Positions 1 to 13,000 of a stretch of DNA of 64,000 bases are shown piece after piece (position 1 is the stretch's first letter; every line of letters starts with the position of its first letter). The notes beneath the pieces were generated by a model, which was not told where the DNA came from, did not search any database, and saw only the letters and a list, made by a program, of their open reading frames with translations. This stretch comes from Euryodendron excelsum. Its lineage: Eukaryota; Streptophyta; Magnoliopsida; Ericales; Pentaphylacaceae. The stretch spans positions 22,919,001 through 22,983,000 of the forward strand of contig CM065394.1 in the NCBI GenBank assembly GCA_033060915.1, written 5' to 3'. Position numbers and translations under genes: made by a program.

Positions 1-261
1 AAGCTTCTGACAGACTAGCGTCATCTGTGGTATATGAGAGTCCTGCAGGTTAAATAGAACATAAATTAGCACATCCAACAAAGAGTGGGGTCATAACTGC
101 CAATTGACATGAGAACTGGATGCACCTCCAACAAAGACTTTCGAAGATGACATGCATCTTATCATTTGGAAAACAGAAGGGTTGGGTCCACAAATTTCTG
201 AATTGGCATGCTTGCTCACAGTCTGCCTGAGTATATTCCCAGCTTTACTAAAGAAAGCCAT
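1..261 (-). CDS. Mitochondrial glycine-rich RNA-binding protein, 5' part (partial)
   Basis: On the minus strand an ATG at 261-259 opens a protein beginning MAFFSKAGNILRQTVSKH. The N-terminus is rich in S, K, R and N with few acidic residues, as in mitochondrial presequences. It reaches MSSSKVFVGG, then is spliced. The donor is GT at 125-124 and the acceptor CAG ends at 43; the 83-base intron has a CTAAT-type branch motif. After joining, the frame continues GLSYTTDDASLSEA and leaves the window at base 1. KVFVGGLSYTTDDASL is the RNP2 and first helix of an RRM, and the MSS(S)K-V/L-F-V/I-GGLS context is typical of plant mitochondrial GR-RBP/ORRM-type proteins, which bind organelle RNA and influence editing, splicing or cold response. 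The rest of the RRM and any glycine-rich tail lie outside the window. Family assignment is firm; the individual member is not decided. No break is seen in the visible part. Confidence 0.85.
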
Positions 262-1204
262 TGCTGCAACCTAAAACACAGTACGAATCGTGTAAGTTCC
301 CATTGATTGACTTTGCAAGGGATATAAGTTCAATCAAACAGCAAAAATGCAAAATCTCAGTTAGGTGACTACAGCAGATAAAGCTTCCAAGGGGGAACAA
401 TCACATGAAAAATCCACATGACATATAGGAATGACACTCCCACAAATTAGGACCAAAAGAATCACTCAGCTCTCTGGTTGGTCACTCAACCTTGATCTCC
501 TGGTATCAAGGTTGAGAGATCAACTGGAAGAATCTGCACGTGATAATACAATAAGATAGGAAAAAGTAAATGCCATGAAATTTTTTTAATACAGAGGTGG
601 AAAAGGATAGCAAGTGCACAAGAACACAGCTTAAAGAACCTTCATGGAAGTGTTTATGATACTTTCATGTGCAAGTATTTATTTTCAGCGTAAACCTATT
701 AAACACTCTTATATTAAATCTTCTTTACTTTTTATTGTGCACTTACACCAAAAATTAGAGATTTACACAAATACCCAAAATCAGCCATATGCTAATGCAA
801 AGCTTTTATCCTCCTCCACTTATCATACATCCTCCACATTTGGAAATACCAACTTCGAGCTATTAGTGTACCTTTGAAATTACTTCTTCACGTTCAACAT
901 TATTAGAACTCCAAGCCATGAAATTTCCATGACAATATAAACTACATAATTAACATATCTAAAACAGATCAGATATAACATACTTCAAAATTTCATCAGA
1001 CCCACACTGCAATATATCTGCTGAAAACTACCATGCAAATTTGAACTTGGGTGCACCCAGATGCAATACTGTTTTCCAAACCTAAAGAGATGGTCCCATG
1101 AAAAAATAAATTGCAACACACTCATACACAGACAATGAAAACTCCCTATCACCACATTACTTCAACTTAAATAACATTACCAGTGTTGATCTTTTCAATT
1201 GCGT

Positions 1205-1345
1205 GTGCTAGGAGGTTTAGACCAGGCCAAACCTCCGTGTTAATTCACCTGTATAGGCCACCCTCAAACTCGAACCACATTCAACAACCCAAGGCTTTTA
1301 CCATTGGAAAGAAAGCCACAGTTCACGCAGGAATTAGCTCTATAC
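1205..1345 (-). mobile_element. Possible tRNA-derived SINE fragment in the intron
   Basis: On the minus strand a Pol III A-box-like stretch (TGGTAAAAGCC) is followed about 25 bases later by a B-box-like GGTTCGAGTTT, as in tRNA-derived SINEs. The segment is more GC-rich than the surrounding intron. The A box departs from consensus at its last base, and no tail or target duplication is clear. The call rests on box spacing alone. Confidence 0.27.
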
Positions 1346-1937
1346 CAATATACATAATATATAAATTAGGATGCTAAAATCTATTTCTGTGTGAACTCTT
1401 AGGAACCAAAGGAAGGATTCAATTGTCCTGCTCTTGGGAACAATGATAGAAAAGAAAATTAATACAACAAGAAATTGTACAAACATGGAGGAACTTAATT
1501 CTAGCACTTCAACCATCAATGATCAATCACTTTCAGGAGAACAAAAAAACAAAAAAAAAAAAAAAGACACAAAAAACTGTTACAGTAGTTCTCCACAGGT
1601 AATGTCCTGCATTTTCATAAGCTTGTTTTCTCTAATTTTGGATTGGACTTTCAATTCATTTTTTCAAAAGCTCACACAACATTTTTTTTTTATAAAGAAA
1701 AACAGGTCTGTGCCTTATAAAGTGTACCCACACGGGCCCATCGTGATCAAACTTCCATTTCTCACTCTCTCGTCTGCACTGACTTACACACTCCTCTAGC
1801 TTGTTTCTGTTTGGTTGCATTTCAGCAGCCACTAACCAGCTCTTGATATATTCATACACATACCTATATATGCCTTTGTTGGCCGCTCTCAACCACAACA
1901 TAGTACCTCACCACATCGATCGTCAACAGACAGTAAA

Positions 1938-2095
1938 ACACAAATCGATTCATAAAAATTGCAAAATATGTCAATCGAGCCCCAAAAAACAGAGTCAATA
2001 ACCAAATTACGGAAAATCACAAACCGATTCATAAAAACTGCAAAATATGTCAATCGAGCCTCCAAAACACAGTCAAAAAACAAACTACGGAAAAT
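1938..2095. repeat. 79-bp tandem duplication
   Basis: Two copies of a 79-base unit lie head to tail; each holds GATTCATAAAAA, then GCAAAATATGTCAATCGAGC, then ACGGAAAAT. They differ at a few bases. The pair lies inside the 5'UTR intron. Confidence 0.85.
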
Positions 2096-2255
2096 GAAAT
2101 TGAGCATAACGAGCACAGTTGAATAAACATGTTCATCTACAAATATACATACAGGTATGTGGGCGTATATGTATATTCTCTTAAGCAAATTAGAACAAGA
2201 GATTGCAAGTAAAACCTACGGACTAGGGTTTTTGCAGAGCTTGTGGAGAGCTTAC

Positions 2256-2460
2256 CTTTTTCGGCGTAGTACGGTAGGCTTTGGCTTCCCTCTTCTAAAA
2301 CCCTAGGGAGTTTTCGATGCAGGAGGGCTTTACGAGAGTTATGCTTGCTTGGAACATGGGGAGTGTGATATAAGCGGAGCGTTCAAATGGACGTTCGCCG
2401 TTGGATGGTGTTTGGGACGATGTGGGCCGTTCGATGAGAGGGTGGGACGATGGGTAACCA
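2256..2460 (-). promoter_or_regulatory. Promoter and first untranslated exon of the RNA-binding protein gene
   Basis: On the minus strand a TATA-like TTATAT lies at about 2374-2368, which would place the start of transcription near 2340-2330 and give a first exon of about 80 bases ending at 2256. Two telo-box motifs (AAACCCTA and its complement) occur at about 2298-2306 and 2223-2231, and a site II element (TGGGCC) at 2423-2428. Telo-box plus site II is the usual pairing in promoters of nuclear genes for ribosomal and mitochondrial proteins, which fits the product. The start site is inferred from spacing only. Confidence 0.5.
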
Positions 2461-5110
2461 CTAACCAATACTTTTGCAACCTAACCTTTAGTGAAGTTTA
2501 GTGTAAAATTCAAATATATATAAAAAAAAAAATTAAAGAGAATTTTATTTCTATACACATTAGCATTATATTTTGGTGGCAATTTTATAATTAAATGTCA
2601 TTTTAATGACAATTTTATTTTAAAATAAGTCTCAATTCAGTCACATCATCATTATGTAAAGTTACTCAAAAACTGATAGTGTTTTACAATTTTAGTCATT
2701 TGATTTTATACAAAAAGATTTGATGGTTAAAATACTTAAAAAAATGTTCTAAAACTATTTGAGAAATCAGAAGGTTGTTTTGATGAAACTTGAAATTTTT
2801 TAAGAGTAATGCAACTGGACAAACTATAAAATGGTAGCTCCTGATTCCTGATTATTAAAAGCAAAGATATAAATAATAAAACTTGACATACAAAATAAGG
2901 TTTGACGACACCAAAATTCAACAAATACTTTATAAAAAATACTAGTGAGAAGGCTACGCGCAAGGCATGCAATTCTAGTGCCCAATAAGAGAACATTAGT
3001 GAGGGACAAATGAATATGCAATGAAACAAAAAAAGCTGTATAACATTGCACTTAAAGAGTTCATTTGAGTTTCAACTCTAGTTTCTTCAAAAAATAAAAG
3101 GTCGAGTATGGAGATAATGTATAACTTACACATTCAAATATGTTATTAGATAAAAGAAACAAATAATATAAATATGAAAGAGTCAAACATAAATCATAAC
3201 ATTCACAACAAATATATTTGACAATCAAATCGAAATCTTATTGTAACTGTACCCAGGGGGAAAAATCGAATAAAAAAGCTTATTGCAGGATTGAAAATAG
3301 AAATTAGAGTTTAATCAGCAAATCATATTTGAAATATCAACTGCTACTGAATAAGAGAGAAGCTATATAACAAATAAATTAAATTGATAACAAGCTTACA
3401 AATTTTTTAAACTACGAAAAATCTCTCTTTAACATCTATTTTAATAGTTATGAAAGAAGATTCTCCAATTCCATGTAGATGTATTCTATATTCAACATGG
3501 GTTGATTGTTCTTGAAGAAGATCCACTTTGTTCTCAATACATAATAATATTTCTTTTTTTTTTTGGGGCATAAATGTCAATGGATAATAATATTTCAAAT
3601 TTCAGAATATCTGTGGGAGAAGGCCAATCTTTGAGTGCAACAAGAGATGGAAGCTGCAAAAAAAAAAGTACCAAACCTAAATTAGACTGACACACAAAAA
3701 AGTTCACAAAACTTTCTGCAAACTAAAAATGAAGATTTCACATATAAACAATAGGTTGGAAGTAAGAGGATGAGGCTAACATCCCTCATGTCAAAAACCA
3801 TAAAAAATACAGCCACCTACACGAGTTTATTTTAAAAACAAACTCAAGCTTCAGTCCTCACCTTATAGGGTAGTAATAATTAAAACGAACTAAATATGCA
3901 AGTAATTTTATAGATGAGATAACTATAATTGTAAAGATTTTTTTTAATGTGAGAATTAATAATACAATATTTCATGGGAAACTTTGTAGATGAGATGACT
4001 CTAATTGTAGAGATTTTTTTTAATATGAGAATTAACAAAACAATATTTCTTGAAAAATGGTGATGCGATAGTTTAAGAGATTAATTCAAGCTGTCAGTCT
4101 ACAAACATTTGTACTCAAGATTTCCACTGGAAGTGTACAACTCACTGGGTTGATGGGTTGATTGTTTAAACAGTAAGTGTACATATATCCATATCTGTAG
4201 AAAAATCAATCACAAAGAATATAGCATAACAACATTTTTGGCTAATTTACAGGGGCTAGCCGTTTTGTGTAACATTTTTAGAAAATAAACTAATTTCTGA
4301 CGAGGATGGTCAATGATAATGTTTTTGTATTGGTATGTTAAAAATATTTCTCAAGCTGTGTTGCAGAATTGAGACATTTTCAAGTGGTACTTTTTATGAA
4401 ACATAAACTGCATAATAGGTTTGAAAATGCTTCATAGAAAATTCATTTGTATTCCGTCAGCTAAGTTAAGAGGAGCTTTATTAAAAATAAATACTTTGTA
4501 CCTAGTATGCTAAATTATGCAAGGCAAAATGCATTTGAGTATCAGTTAAGAGTGTGTGTTTAATTTTGGTAAACATGAAAATTGTCTTAAAAAAAAATCA
4601 CCAGCATTGGCTTTTGAAATATAAATTAAATTAGAGCAAGAGATTCTAAATGAAGTGCAATGTTGAATCACGTCAACATTCATCTCAAGTGGTCCTGACT
4701 CAAAACATATGTGCGTGTTAAAAATATAATTTTTTACAGAAACAAATATGATCATTATGGTGCTGTTTTTTCGAATAAGGGAGATTAAGACAGACAAATT
4801 ACTGGATCATCTTCATTCACAAAATTAACGCTTGCAGCTGTGGAACAGAAAGTATCACTACTCAACATTTAAAGACAGATTGGTATGAGAGCTATCCAGA
4901 TAGAAAAGAGATAATGTTTTCAGTATTACATATTTTGTTACGCCTTAAATTTTAGGTACTATAAGTTCTAATTTGTTCAATAAAAATTGATAGACAAATA
5001 GAAGGCAACTTACTTGTCATCACCACCAGTAATCTGTCATTGAACAAACTAGAAACATTAACACTCCTTATTTTAAATTTAAAGAACAATGTTAGACTTA
5101 ATTCATGCTA
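2461..5110. other. AT-rich intergenic DNA
   Basis: No reading frame here resembles a protein I know, and the short open frames are what AT-rich DNA gives by chance. It separates the promoter of the RNA-binding protein gene from the first retrotransposon LTR. The only structure I see is a short tandem duplication near 3904-4055. Confidence 0.6.
3904..4055. repeat. 76-bp tandem duplication
   Basis: Two adjacent copies of a 76-base unit share TAGATGAGAT, then TAATTGTA(A/G)AGATTTTTTTT, TGAGAATTAA and CAATATTTC(A/T)TG. TAGATGAGAT starts at 3911 and again at 3987. A few substitutions separate the copies. Confidence 0.85.
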
Positions 5111-7033
5111 CGTAGGCATCCCATTTTTGCCCGTTCGACAATCTCTAGTCCGAATCAATTACTCCAGTAAAACGTCACAACATTACCAAGCTGAAACCGG
5201 CTTTCCAAATTCTAGTCCAGTCAATTAGTTACTTCCCGAGCCCATTAGGCCTAGTTGAAGTCCAAAGACCAAAATGCCTCTAGGGTTTCCAAATAGCTTT
5301 CCGAGACTGGGCAGTCTTCGAAAACAACACTATCACATGAAGCTTTATGAGACCAAGCGGTCTTTGAAACTAATCGCCACCGTTGGAGTGATGGAAAAAC
5401 TCATAAACTTTGAATGGTTCAGTTATGGCACTTGTTAGCCCGTAAATGTGGAATGTCTATTATACCCCTTGGTATCATGTAGTTTTCTGAGATCAAGTAG
5501 CCTTTGAAACCAATATTACCCTGTCAGAGTGATGGAAACACTCATAAACCTTTAAACTATTGGAGTGATGAGAATACTCCCCAGGTCACACGGGTATGTC
5601 ATCAAAACCCCTATTATCATGGGACCGAAATCGTCCATTAGCCGTGGCACTTTTTTCGGAGAAAAGTAAGACCTCTGGAAACCAACTAGCTACAATTGTC
5701 AGAGTGAAGGAAATACTCGTAAACCCAGGTCAACACTAATGCCTGCTAGCCTGACATGGTGAAAAATGACCAAACTGCCCATTGAGTACACCAACATGTC
5801 TTTCGAGAAAGTACTAAGTCCTTGAGATGGTAAGTCTACCCTCTATGACAGTCCTTTAACAGTTTGGCACGTTCAAGATGCCAATCAAGCCAACTCTGGT
5901 TCAATTCTGGTCAACTTTGGTCAAAATAACCATTTTGCCCTCAAGCACTCCGGTACGTCCTTCGAGGAAGCACCAATCCCTCAAGACGGTAAAGCCACCT
6001 TCTCAAACTGTCTCTAGATAGTTTGGTATGATTCAATATGCCTCTCAAATCGATCTCGATCACATTTCGGCATGTTCCAGTCAAAATAACCATTTTGCCC
6101 CTAAACCAACGCCAGCTCTGGGTACAAAATTGATATGCATTGGGATACCTCAATAGACATCCCCGTTCATTTTCAAGCGAGTCCCTTGACTCAAAACACT
6201 TCTAAGTCAACAAAAGCTTCCTGTAGCGTCTCATAGACGCTAAACTAGGGTTGTTTTTTTCTCCGATTCCCTAATTAAAATGTACTGTTAAATGACTTAA
6301 GAAATATGTAAATAAGAGAATTCCCAAAAGCCTTTTCATAGGCCTTTCATTGATACAGGTTGATTGGAAAGATCACTTCCCAAAGCATCCGATCGCATGG
6401 GCCAAAAGTCGCCACTTTGAAGAACCCTTGGAGCGTCTCACAAATGCTCCACCAAGGTTGACTTTTTCTTCACTTCCTTAATTAAAATGCACCGTTAAAC
6501 AACTTGAAAAATTAATAAATTACAGAATTCCCTGAAGCTTGTCCAGAGAACCTCCCATCGGTATGACTCGATTAAAGAGGTTGTTTCCTTAAGGCCACGA
6601 TCATGTGGCGCAAAAACTACCATTTTTAAAAACCTTCAGAGCGTCAGACGCTCCGAAAATCTTATTTTTGTGCACACTTCTTAAGGAAATATCTTCATTA
6701 TCCAAAATCCTTTGAAGCTCTCCTAGAACTCCTTGTTCATGAGAAACAACGGGGGAGTGTCGTGAACATAACCAATTTCCCCGACTCTTTCCCGAATTGC
6801 TCGGATTTAGAGGCAAAGTCAGTATAAAAGTTCTCGACGGTGGAGCGTGTTCTATAGGCGCCTAAATTTCTATCAGATAAAAAAAAACTTGCCTTGTAGC
6901 CCAAGTTGGGGTAGTAGAAGGAATGACATGTGGCACTCAAACACTGGCATAATATTGGCACATGGGCTATAATACCAGGGCAAAATTTGCCTAGGCGCGT
7001 GTGCTACATGCCACAGACCCCAAGATCTTTGTC

Positions 7034-7041
7034 TATAAATA
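7034..7041 (+). promoter_or_regulatory. TATA box of the host 5' LTR
   Basis: TATAAATA, ten bases before the insertion point of the solo LTR at 7052, so the promoter is now cut off from its leader. In the 3' LTR the same site reads CTTAAAAGTA (about 27215-27224), a decayed version. Confidence 0.5.
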
Positions 7042-8445
7042 CTAGGCCACCTGTCGCGCCCCGGTTTTTGAGGTGTCCAAGGTCTTTTCGGCTCGAAGAC
7101 CCTAAAACACGGAACTTTGTTACTAGAACTCATCCTCCTAGAAGGACAAGTGCGACTAAGTTGAAAAATTAGTTTGATTAAGGGCTTTTCAGAAAAATAG
7201 AAGTCGTCACCTAACTTGATTAAGGTGAGTTAGGGCACCTAAGACTAAGTGTTAATCCGAAGATTAAACTTAGAGTTTTTTTGGAAAAGGTTTTGAAAAC
7301 TCCCTTAAGAGACAGTTTTTAAAGAAATAGGTTATTTGGTAACCTTTGGAAAGGTTTAAGCCCTTTTGGAAAATAACTCCATTTTGGTCATTTGACAACA
7401 GAAATCTATGGTTCGGGGATTGGTTACGTGCAGAAAAGATATCCTAAGATCATCACCCTACCCTGCCCTTTTGGTACCTACATGTCTAATCACCCTTTGT
7501 TCACTTACTAGAATAACTGGTTATCATTGTCCACTTAATATCCACTTTAGAATTTTGAAAACGGGGTTTAGTCATCACTTTTTGGATGGATGATGCATGA
7601 TGCAAGTTTTTGGAAGAAGTTTGAAAATAATAAGGGTTTTGAAAGAGTTTGGAATAGGAACTTTGAATTGATTAGAATTTTTGAAAAAGGGATTGGAGTT
7701 GGAATAGAAGTTATAATTGCACCATTTTAGGTTGCCTACGTATCTCATTTGGCGAGAATCAGGTCATTCGTGGTTCGGGCAAGACCCTGATGGAAAATAG
7801 GCGCATTAGGGCCTTTGGAAGGTTTGAAGACAATTTGGGGTCTTTGGAAAAGTTTAAGACACTTTGAGGTCTCTGAAAAAGTTTAAGACACTTTGAGGTT
7901 TTTGGAAGTTGAAGACTCTTTAAAGTCTTGGAAGTTGAAGAATCTTTATGGTCTTGGAAGTTTTGACTTGAAATTGGATGGAGACGTGTTTTGAAAATGT
8001 TTTGGATCAACTTGAGAGAGTTTTAGAAAAATGCTTTGGCATGACTCAAGAGAACTTGAAAGTGTTTTTGAAGTCTTGTTTTGTAAAGCTTGGAGGCATG
8101 ACTTTAGAATGTCTTGATGAATTACTTTTTGAAAATGGTTTTTTAGAAATGGCTAAGGGTTTGGAATCCTCATATGGACAACCTTAGAGGTTGTTCTTGA
8201 TTTATCACTTGTCCTTGAAATCTCTAACCATGAGGGGACTAGGGATACCTTAGGTTTGTGACTTTTTGAAAGCATTTTTTAGAAATGTCTTGAAGATGGA
8301 GTGTAAGGACATTTGAAGAGTTTATGGAGTTGATTTTTTGAAATCATGAAAGTAGGAGGTTTTGGAAAAATAGGTTATAAGAATAGTTTACAATTGAATG
8401 ATCAAAAAAGAGTTCAAGAGTTGGAACCTTGAAGTATACTAACCT

Positions 8446-8810
8446 AGGTTGGGTTGGCCTAGGGTTAGGGGTGACCTAAGGTTAATTAACTTGGGTTAGG
8501 TTAACCTAGGGTTGAGATGACCTATGGTTAACTAATTAAGGTTAGGTTAACCTAATGTTAGGATGACTTAGGGTTAGGTTAACCTAAAGTGAGTGAATTA
8601 GGGTCAAGTTAACCTAAGGTTGGTGAACTAGGGTCAAGTTAACCTAGGGTTGGTCAACTAAGGTCAAGTTAGCCTAAGGTTGGACAACTAGGGTCAAGTT
8701 AACCTAGAGTTGGACAACTAGGGTCAAGTTAACCTAGGGTTGGTCAACTAGGGTCAAGTTAACCTAGGGTTGAACAACTAGGGTCAAGTTAACTTAGGGT
8801 TGAATTGGAA
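8446..8810. repeat. 30-bp minisatellite inside the LTR
   Basis: GGGTCAAGTTAACCTAGGGT recurs with an exact 30-base step from 8601 to 8781, allowing single substitutions (8601, 8631, 8661, 8691, 8721, 8751, 8781). A less regular run of TTAACCTAGGGTTAGG words precedes it from 8446. It resembles telomere repeat superficially but has the wrong unit length. Confidence 0.9.
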
Positions 8811-10036
8811 AATGGTTTTAAAAGTTGTTTTAATGCACTTTTGGAAAGAACAAAACATGCAATACAATGGACTTGGGTTGGCAATCTTTTTTAAGATCAT
8901 TTCAATGAAAATTTTGACTCTAGCCAATAACATGTTTTACACGGTTGGTGTTTGGAGACCATTCCAAGGAAGGTTTCCTCATGTCCATTATAACCATTAT
9001 CTTGACAAGAGTATAAGGGGTCAAAAATCAACATGATGACAACTTTTTGAAGCATCATTTTTAATGCAAAGATGGAGAGAACGCATTTTTGAAAATCATC
9101 TTTGGAGAAGGATTTTGAAAACTATTTTCCAAGGGAACCATTCCATCAAGAGAGGGTTCATATGGCCAAACAAAAGGGAGACCACTCAAGAGAGGGTTCT
9201 ATGGGGCCATTCCAACCACTACACTTAAAAGAATGAAAATCTTAGAAATTAAAAAATTAGAAAGCAACCTTTATGCAAGTTAAAATATCATTATGCCAAA
9301 GTGAGAGTTAGGGAGGTTAGTAGGGGATCTTCTAAGGCATGATTTCTAAAGTCCCATTCTAAGCTTCAATGAGCCAACTCTTGGAACAATTTTTGAAAGA
9401 AATATAGAGCTTGAAAATGACATGGAGCCAAGAGTAATGTAAGCATTGTAGAACATGGCAATAAGCATAAAAATGAAGCCAAACACACAATACATGATCA
9501 AAATAGTAATATGCAAGGGGTCATGATCACATACAAGGCTTTTAGGCTACACCACATAAATAAGGGGCTCCTAGGCCATACCATCTTAAAGTAGGCTAGT
9601 GAGAGGTCCCCTTACACGGTAGCTCTCACTTGCTTTCCTCTAGGCATGATCTAAGAGCCCTCTTGGCTCAAGCATGCAAGAATGGGGGGTTGTAGATGGG
9701 GGTTAAAATAAAGAATAGCCTAAGTAGGCTAGGAGGGAGAAGAGTGGGAGAAGACACAAATATAAAAGAGATACCACCTTTTACCTTCAACACACTTGTA
9801 GTCTTTAATAGATTCCTTGATTGGATCTTGAATGACTTCAAGAAGGCTTGGAGGGCTGGTAGGGAGTGTTTAGTGGTGTATAAGGCTATGTAAGTGAAGT
9901 GTATAGCCTTTAGAGTGGTGGAATCTAGCCTAAGTGTTGGAGGAGGAGAATATGTATGGAGATTCGAGGTTCTGGAATGATTTCAGCAGGGCTTCGCATT
10001 AATTTCGAACCTGAAATATGCAAAGGGGGAGGCCTC

Positions 10037-10044
10037 TATTTATA
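10037..10044 (-). promoter_or_regulatory. TATA box of solo LTR at 7052-11852
   Basis: TATAAATA on the minus strand. Upstream of it (10062-10126) lie overlapping repeats of ACATGCGC and its complement around TAGGACATGCGCC, which look like a short palindromic upstream element. Confidence 0.5.
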
Positions 10045-13000
10045 AGCAAAACTTTCAGACACTGGCGCATGTAGGACATGCGCCTATGTAAAATTTACAC
10101 ATGTGCATGTGCTACATGCGCGGGTACTATTCCACTGGTAGAACGCCATGTGGCACCCATTGTACTGACTCAATTTCAACTGTTGATCAAACTTTGGTCG
10201 ATCTAATCAAAATTTGAGCCCATGTAGCATACACTCCATCACTGGGAAGGTTCGTCCAAACTTTGCCTCGATAATTGAATCAACCGGGAAGGTTTCGGGG
10301 GAATCGGTGGCACTCGGGATGTTCTCCTAGGGCTTCCGGTGAACTTTCATGTTTTTAGAAAGTTTGAATTGTGTTTGGAAGCATGAGATATCGTCTCAAA
10401 AAGTGTGCCAAAAAGGACATGTTTGCGGGGCGTCTGTGATACGCTTCGAGGGTGTTCGAAAGTGGTTGTTTTAGTGCCGTGTGATCGAGACCTTCGGGAA
10501 GCGATCTCTTCGATCAGACCGTACCAATAGAAAGTACTCTGAAAATACTTTCTGGAATTTCTAGATTTATGAATTTCTCAATTCGTTTGACGGTGTGTTT
10601 TCTTAGGGAATTGGAGAAAAAGTCAACCTTGGCAGAGCGTCTGCGAGACGCTTCAGGGATTGCTGAAAGTTGTAGTTTTTGCACCGTACGATGGAGGGCT
10701 TCAGGAGGCGATCTATCCGATCGAGCTGTATCGATGGAAAGATCTATGAACGAGCTTTCAAGAATTTCCTGATTTACGCATTTCTCAAGTCAATTGACGG
10801 TGAGTTATAACTAGGGAATCGGGGGAAAAGACAACGGAGCGTCTGCGAGACGCTCTGGAGAACTTTTATCGAGTCGTGAGCGTTTAATATCGTGGGGTCC
10901 TCCTCGGGTTAAACAAGGGTGTATGATGAAACCCTTTGCTCGAAATCCTAGGACCGGTGCTGTTTCGAGGCATGTTTGGATTGCTAGGGGCAAAACGGTC
11001 ATTTTGGCCAAGATTGGCGGAAAATGGTCAGGAATGGTTTGATGTGTTGTGTCAAGCCTGTAGGGTTGTTCAGGGATGGTTTTGGGAGAGTCTTTTACCG
11101 TTCGGAGGGGTTTGCGCAGTGTTGAGGTGTTTAGGGGTAAAACAGTCATTTTGGCTAGAGCGGGCCAGAATAGGACCAGATTTGGACCAAATGGCGTGCG
11201 AGGGACGCCTAATGGTTTAACAACATTTTGGAAGGATGGACTTATCATTTTAAGGGATTTTGAACTTTCCTAAAACGTGCCTGGAGGCCTAAGGGACAAG
11301 TTTGGTCATTTTTCACTGAGTCGGGCTAGCAGGCGTCGGTGTTGACCTAGGTATTGGTTCCCGAGACCGCCCGGTCTCAGAAAACTACCTGTGCGGTGTT
11401 GGTCTCTAAGAACACCCGGTTTTAGAAAATTACCTGTAGGGGTGGTGTTGGTTCCTGAAAACGCCTGGTCCCAGAAAGCTACCTGGAATGGTGGTGTTGG
11501 TCTCTGAGAATGCCTGGTCTTGGAGAACTACCAAATGATGGACATTCTACGTTGGCAGGCTAGCAGGCGCCAGAAGTGAACCGTCTGGAACTTGATGAGG
11601 TGTTGGTCCTCGAGATCGCCCGATCCTGGGGAGTTACCTGGATGACATTGGTTTCCGGGACCACCAAGTCCAAAAAGCTGCCTGAAATAATGGTGCTTAT
11701 TGCTCCAATGGGTCCTTGTGGGCCCAAAAAGCGATCAGTTGACTGGACTGGAGATTGAAAGGCTCATCTTGAGCTTGCACGTGGTGTGGTGTTTGAAGAC
11801 AACATCCGGTCGGGCCAGAGATCGCCGAGCGGGCAAAAATGCGGTGCTTACACCACCCCCCAGTGTAATTCAGAGGTAAACACAATAGTGAAGCTCTGCT
11901 AAAATCACCTCAGAACTCCAAAAAACCTTATACACTTCACCTTCCAAGCATTCAAGCTAGATTTAACCCCTCTCTAGCCTACATACTCCATCTTCCAAGC
12001 CTTCAAAGTAAAATTCAAGCTAACTCCAGCCAACTCGAGCTCCATTAAAGGCCTTCCAAGTTCAAGCCTAGTCCACCATAAAAGTTTGGAGATATGCTGA
12101 AGACAAGGTAGTATTTCCTTTTACATTTTGTCTTCCCCCACTCTTCTCTTCTTTTCTCCCTCTTGAAGCTCACTTAAGCTTTTCTCTATTCTACACCCCA
12201 TCTTTTACCTCCCTTTCTTGCTTGCTTGAACAGGAGGACCTTAGGTCCATGCATAGGGGAAGCTTTAGGGAAGCCACTGGTTAGGGGCTCCCCTTTTTCC
12301 CTTACCTTATCATGGTATGGGCCATAGGCCTCTTGCAATGTGGTGTGGCCTTTTAGCCTTGTATGCTTTCATGATCCCTTTGCGCATGGTTACCATGTTC
12401 ATGTATTGCATGTTTGACTCTATTTTCATGCTCATCACCATTTTCCAAAATACCTAACTATTTTTATTTCTACGTCTTTCTCAAACTCCATATTTAAGTG
12501 TTTTCCTGAAATTGGTTATAAGATTTGGTTTCTTGAAGCTTAAGAACAAACCATAGATTTCTATGCCTTACGAGGCCTCTCTTACACCCCTTAACCCTTT
12601 TTTGTATCCTTGCATTTTATCATTTTCAAGTTGCATTAAAATGGTTTTCAAACCTTCTACTTTATTTTAATTTTTAAAGTTTTACTCTTTTGAGTTTGTG
12701 GTTGGAATGGTCCCCATGGAGCTTTTGTTTGAGTGGTCTTTTCACCTATTTGACCATAGGAACCCTAACTCACTAGAGTGGTTTTGTATACCCTAAAAAG
12801 TGATTTTCAAAAGAACCCTCTTCAAGAGAGGCTTTCAAAACTTCATTTCATTTAGTTTTTATCAAAATGGTTTTCTAAAACCGTAATTTATATATTGATT
12901 TTCAAAGCTTTAACTCTCTTAAGTTAGAGGTTGTAATGGTCCACATGTAACTCTCTTTTGAGAGGCTCCCCCATTATTGACCATATGAACCCTATCCTTG

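Larger units (their letters stand above)
271..2255 (-). other. Long 5'UTR intron of the RNA-binding protein gene
   Basis: On the minus strand a donor AAAAG|GTAAG lies at 2260-2251, and an acceptor TTTTAG|GTTGCAG ends at 271, nine bases upstream of the start codon. Nothing between them reads as a conserved protein. Leader introns are common in plant genes of this family. The interior is AT-rich and holds a 79-bp tandem duplication and a possible SINE. A further small untranslated exon inside cannot be excluded without transcripts. Confidence 0.6.
7052..11852 (-). mobile_element. Solo LTR (subfamily A), 4801 bp, target duplication CCACC
   Basis: On the plus strand the element starts TGTCGCGCCCC and ends GGTGCTTACA, the reverse of the family LTR TGTAAGCACC...GGGCGCGACA. 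CCACC flanks it at 7047-7051 and 11853-11857. The partial 3' LTR of the host element provides the uninterrupted site near 27230, where the same flanks read ACCATCCCCCAGTG. There is no internal region and no second LTR, so this is a solo LTR left by recombination between the two ends of a full element. It carries a TATA box at 10044-10037 and the 30-bp minisatellite. Confidence 0.9.

Noticed and set aside
8591..8800. CRISPR-like array
   Set aside because: Units are directly tandem with no unique spacers, and the context is a plant LTR.
8446..8810. Interstitial telomere repeat
   Set aside because: The words CCTAGGG and TTAGGG appear, but the period is 30 bases and the plant telomere unit is seven (TTTAGGG). 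It is an LTR minisatellite.
10811..11248. 145-codon minus-strand frame
   Set aside because: It runs through solo LTR sequence that recurs in other copies with stops; no protein motif is visible.
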